This document shows positions 63,301-64,000 of a stretch of 64,000 nucleotides of DNA, piece after piece. Within the stretch, counting starts at the first letter, position 1. Each line of letters begins with the position of its first letter. Origin of the DNA: Planctomycetota bacterium (GTDB lineage: Bacteria > Planctomycetota > UBA1135 > GCA-002686595); NCBI GenBank assembly GCA_016714045.1, contig JADJNY010000003.1, forward strand, positions 248,001 through 312,000, in the 5' to 3' direction. The translations under genes and the position numbers were made by a program. The notes beneath the pieces were generated by a model. That model saw only the letters and a program-made list of their open reading frames with translations. It ran no database searches and was not told the origin of the DNA.

Positions 63301-64000
63301 GTTCCCGAGCGTCGGTACACGTACGCGGCGCCGCATTCGAGCCCCAGATCGTTCTGCGGTCCGTCCACGCCCAGCGACGAGCCGTCCTCCGAGATCGCGC
63401 CGACGACGGCGAACTCGTCATCGAGGGCCACCGAGAACCCGAACCAGTCGTTCGCGCCGGTGTTGCTGGCCTTGAGGTAGGCCTCCTGGACCCAAGTCGC
63501 GCCGTTGCGCCGGAAGATGTAGGCCGCGCCGGACGCCGGCGCGCTGTTGTCGTTCTGATTGCCGTTGACCCCCGTGGCCGCGCTCGATTCGAACGGCGCT
63601 CCGACGAGGATCCGGTCCTCGAACGCGGCGATCGAGTCCCCGAACGCGTCGCTGGCATCCGTGTTCGAGGCCTTCAGGTAGGCCTGCTGCACGGTGGGGT
63701 CGATCTCCAGCGGGTACTGCGCGCCGCGCACGTCGACCCACAGTCGCAGCGCGGTCGAGTCGACGTCGATCCAGGCGTCGAGCGCTTGTCCGCTGGCGTC
63801 GAATACGGCGAGTCCGGCGTAGTCGAGGACCGGTGCGCCCTCCGCGTCGACGAAGCGCACAGCGCGCGTGCGCGTCGCGGCCAGCGGACGCAATTCGCCG
63901 TTCCAGGACAGCGTCCAGACCAGGAAATCGTTCGTGCCCGCCGGCGGTGCGAGCACGGTGAAGCCGTGCTCCAACCCCGCGGGTGCGTTGTCCCACCACT
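60378..64000 (-). CDS. Large FG-GAP/Ig/propeller surface protein with Cys/Gly C-terminal module (5' partial)
   Basis: At least 1200 residues, running off the right edge. Visible order: about seven FG-GAP-type repeats of QEAYLKASNTxxxDxFGxSIAxxxD (for example QQAYLKASNTDASDAFGDSI), a thrombospondin-3-like DCDNDGLVDACEADCNGD, an Ig-like domain (PFAYQWRRNGTALPGG), propeller repeats (WNGTSWSALG; LYAGGMF; LFVGGDFTSAGG), and the C-terminal module CPCGNSGDPGRGCANSTN...YYRNAASTFCLPATFNVTNGVRLTW. Probably a surface adhesin-like protein. The true start lies outside; just past residue M/L at 63974 the frame continues WWDNAPAGL. Convergent with the kinase gene across the double hairpin. Confidence 0.88.
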   Translation of the reverse strand, partial: WWDNAPAGLEHGFTVLAPPAGTNDFLVWTLSWNGELRPLAATRTRAVRFVDAEGAPVLDYAGLAVFDASGQALDAWIDVDSTALRLWVDVRGAQYPLEIDPTVQQAYLKASNTDASDAFGDSIAAFEDRILVGAPFESSAATGVNGNQNDNSAPASGAAYIFRRNGATWVQEAYLKASNTGANDWFGFSVALDDEFAVVGAISEDGSSLGVDGPQNDLGLECGAAYVYRRSGTTWTQVAYLKASNTDTGDHFGERVALWKNRIAIAAPHERSLATGIDGNQADNSGLDSGAVYVFHFDGAHWSQEAYVKASNTNAGDSFGVSLALGDQAGLPVLLVGADEESSGAMGLNGNQTDNSMPASGAVYAFSRPIGGWSQEAYIKASTPDAADRFGSSIAVDGLTAVVGARGESSTATGVDGNQSNNGAPRSGAAYVFSHAAGSWVQQAYLKATNTDSLDLFGGGVAVQGERIVVTAPREYGGSAGINGDQTDNSVPDAGSAYVFGRCGTTWRPLTYVKASNPNAFDGFGWSVAISQSYTTPANSPLVDYFVVSAVGEASAATGVDGDQADNSAPNAGAAYVMTGLYVDCDNDGLVDACEADCNGDLIPDECQGGAATITSQPTNQIAVPGQAASFVVTVTGPPPFAYQWRRNGTALPGGSGSSAGPSITLTLASVSAADLGAYDVLVTDACGGSTTSNTATLDLFAGSPMCFGDGWDSADWTAMATGLASPVRALIAFDFGTGPELVAGTDTGVSVWNGTSWSALGTLNNGAVNALVGADLDGPGGNPAVLYAGGMFTQSPAGAGGGQNARRIARWDGAAWQGLGSGAQNGLNDTVHALTVFGSPPALFVGGDFTSAGGTTATRIALWDGFSWSSAGMVSGTQGVTCFATYQSNLHAGVATGGGAAAGLYRSSGQGPSATWTQVLQLSAGLSALAEFDPDGAGPQASDLYVGGPAGLTRLSDSFLFGVSGTIDDFAVVPAATGQPGLLYMAGSFASVSGRPAEGLASFDGSHVMLPAGGVRSGVSVGRAQSLCLASGIGGGSTNRLHVGGTFDSISGTTAQNVAAEELDSLACPCGNSGDPGRGCANSTNPAGALLTGTGEPSLDTLILHGSGMPASSACIYLQGDLVTNLVFGDGVRCAGGNLIRLRTRTNVAGASDFPLPGDPSVATRGLVTPGSGVVRSYQTYYRNAASTFCLPATFNVTNGVRLTW

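Overview
The window is high-GC bacterial DNA that best fits a planctomycete (phylum Planctomycetota), perhaps of the Saltatorellus/Engelhardtia type. This is inferred from content: many large secreted VCBS/FG-GAP and propeller-like proteins, three of which share a Cys/Gly-rich C-terminal module; an ECF sigma factor of the planctomycete type next to a Ser/Thr kinase; tandem TMTC-like membrane-TPR proteins; and a bacterial microcompartment (BMC) locus. No rRNA, canonical tRNA, CRISPR array, phage or integrase was seen.

Layout. 1-5.9 kb: a metal-type RND pump (left edge cut off), its TolC-like partner, and an MFS gene with an in-frame TGA. 5.8-10.4 kb (-): a tightly overlapping five-gene operon of a lysine 2,3-aminomutase, two D-Ala-D-Ala-ligase-like ATP-grasp ligases, a GNAT acetyltransferase and a Cys-cluster protein. 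I read it as a beta-lysine peptide or amide pathway. 11-13.8 kb: a membrane protein, ComB-like phosphatase and APC permease. 13.9-19.7 kb: two TMTC-like paralogs and a frameshifted amidohydrolase. 19.8-23.9 kb (-): a broken RAYT transposase, a SigZ-like sigma factor with a Cys-rich secreted peptide, and a CLC channel with CBS domains. 23.9-24.2 kb: a ~95-bp tandem repeat array.

24.4-30.2 kb (+): the BMC locus. It runs BMC-H, aldehyde dehydrogenase, BMC-H, stacked-type BMC-T, two BMC-P, a second BMC-T, and an ACT-domain protein. It encodes a complete set of shell tile types but only one clear enzyme; no PduL or PTAC, alcohol dehydrogenase, kinase or signature enzyme is present. 30.3-31.1 kb: a sterol-desaturase-family hydroxylase.

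31.6-51.1 kb: secreted repeat proteins (three VCBS and two propeller-like) interleaved with a stand-alone ATP-grasp enzyme, a DUF4382/DUF5666-type lipoprotein broken by two frameshifts, and a reductive pyrimidine-degradation set (PreA, PreT, class III aminotransferase). 51.1-64 kb: PEP synthase, a malate synthase A-like protein with an altered signature, a lipoprotein, an ECF sigma-kinase pair, and a large surface protein running off the right edge.

Several genes are interrupted by single-base length changes, mostly in C or G runs. These may be assembly errors rather than real pseudogenes, so the frameshift calls should be treated with caution.
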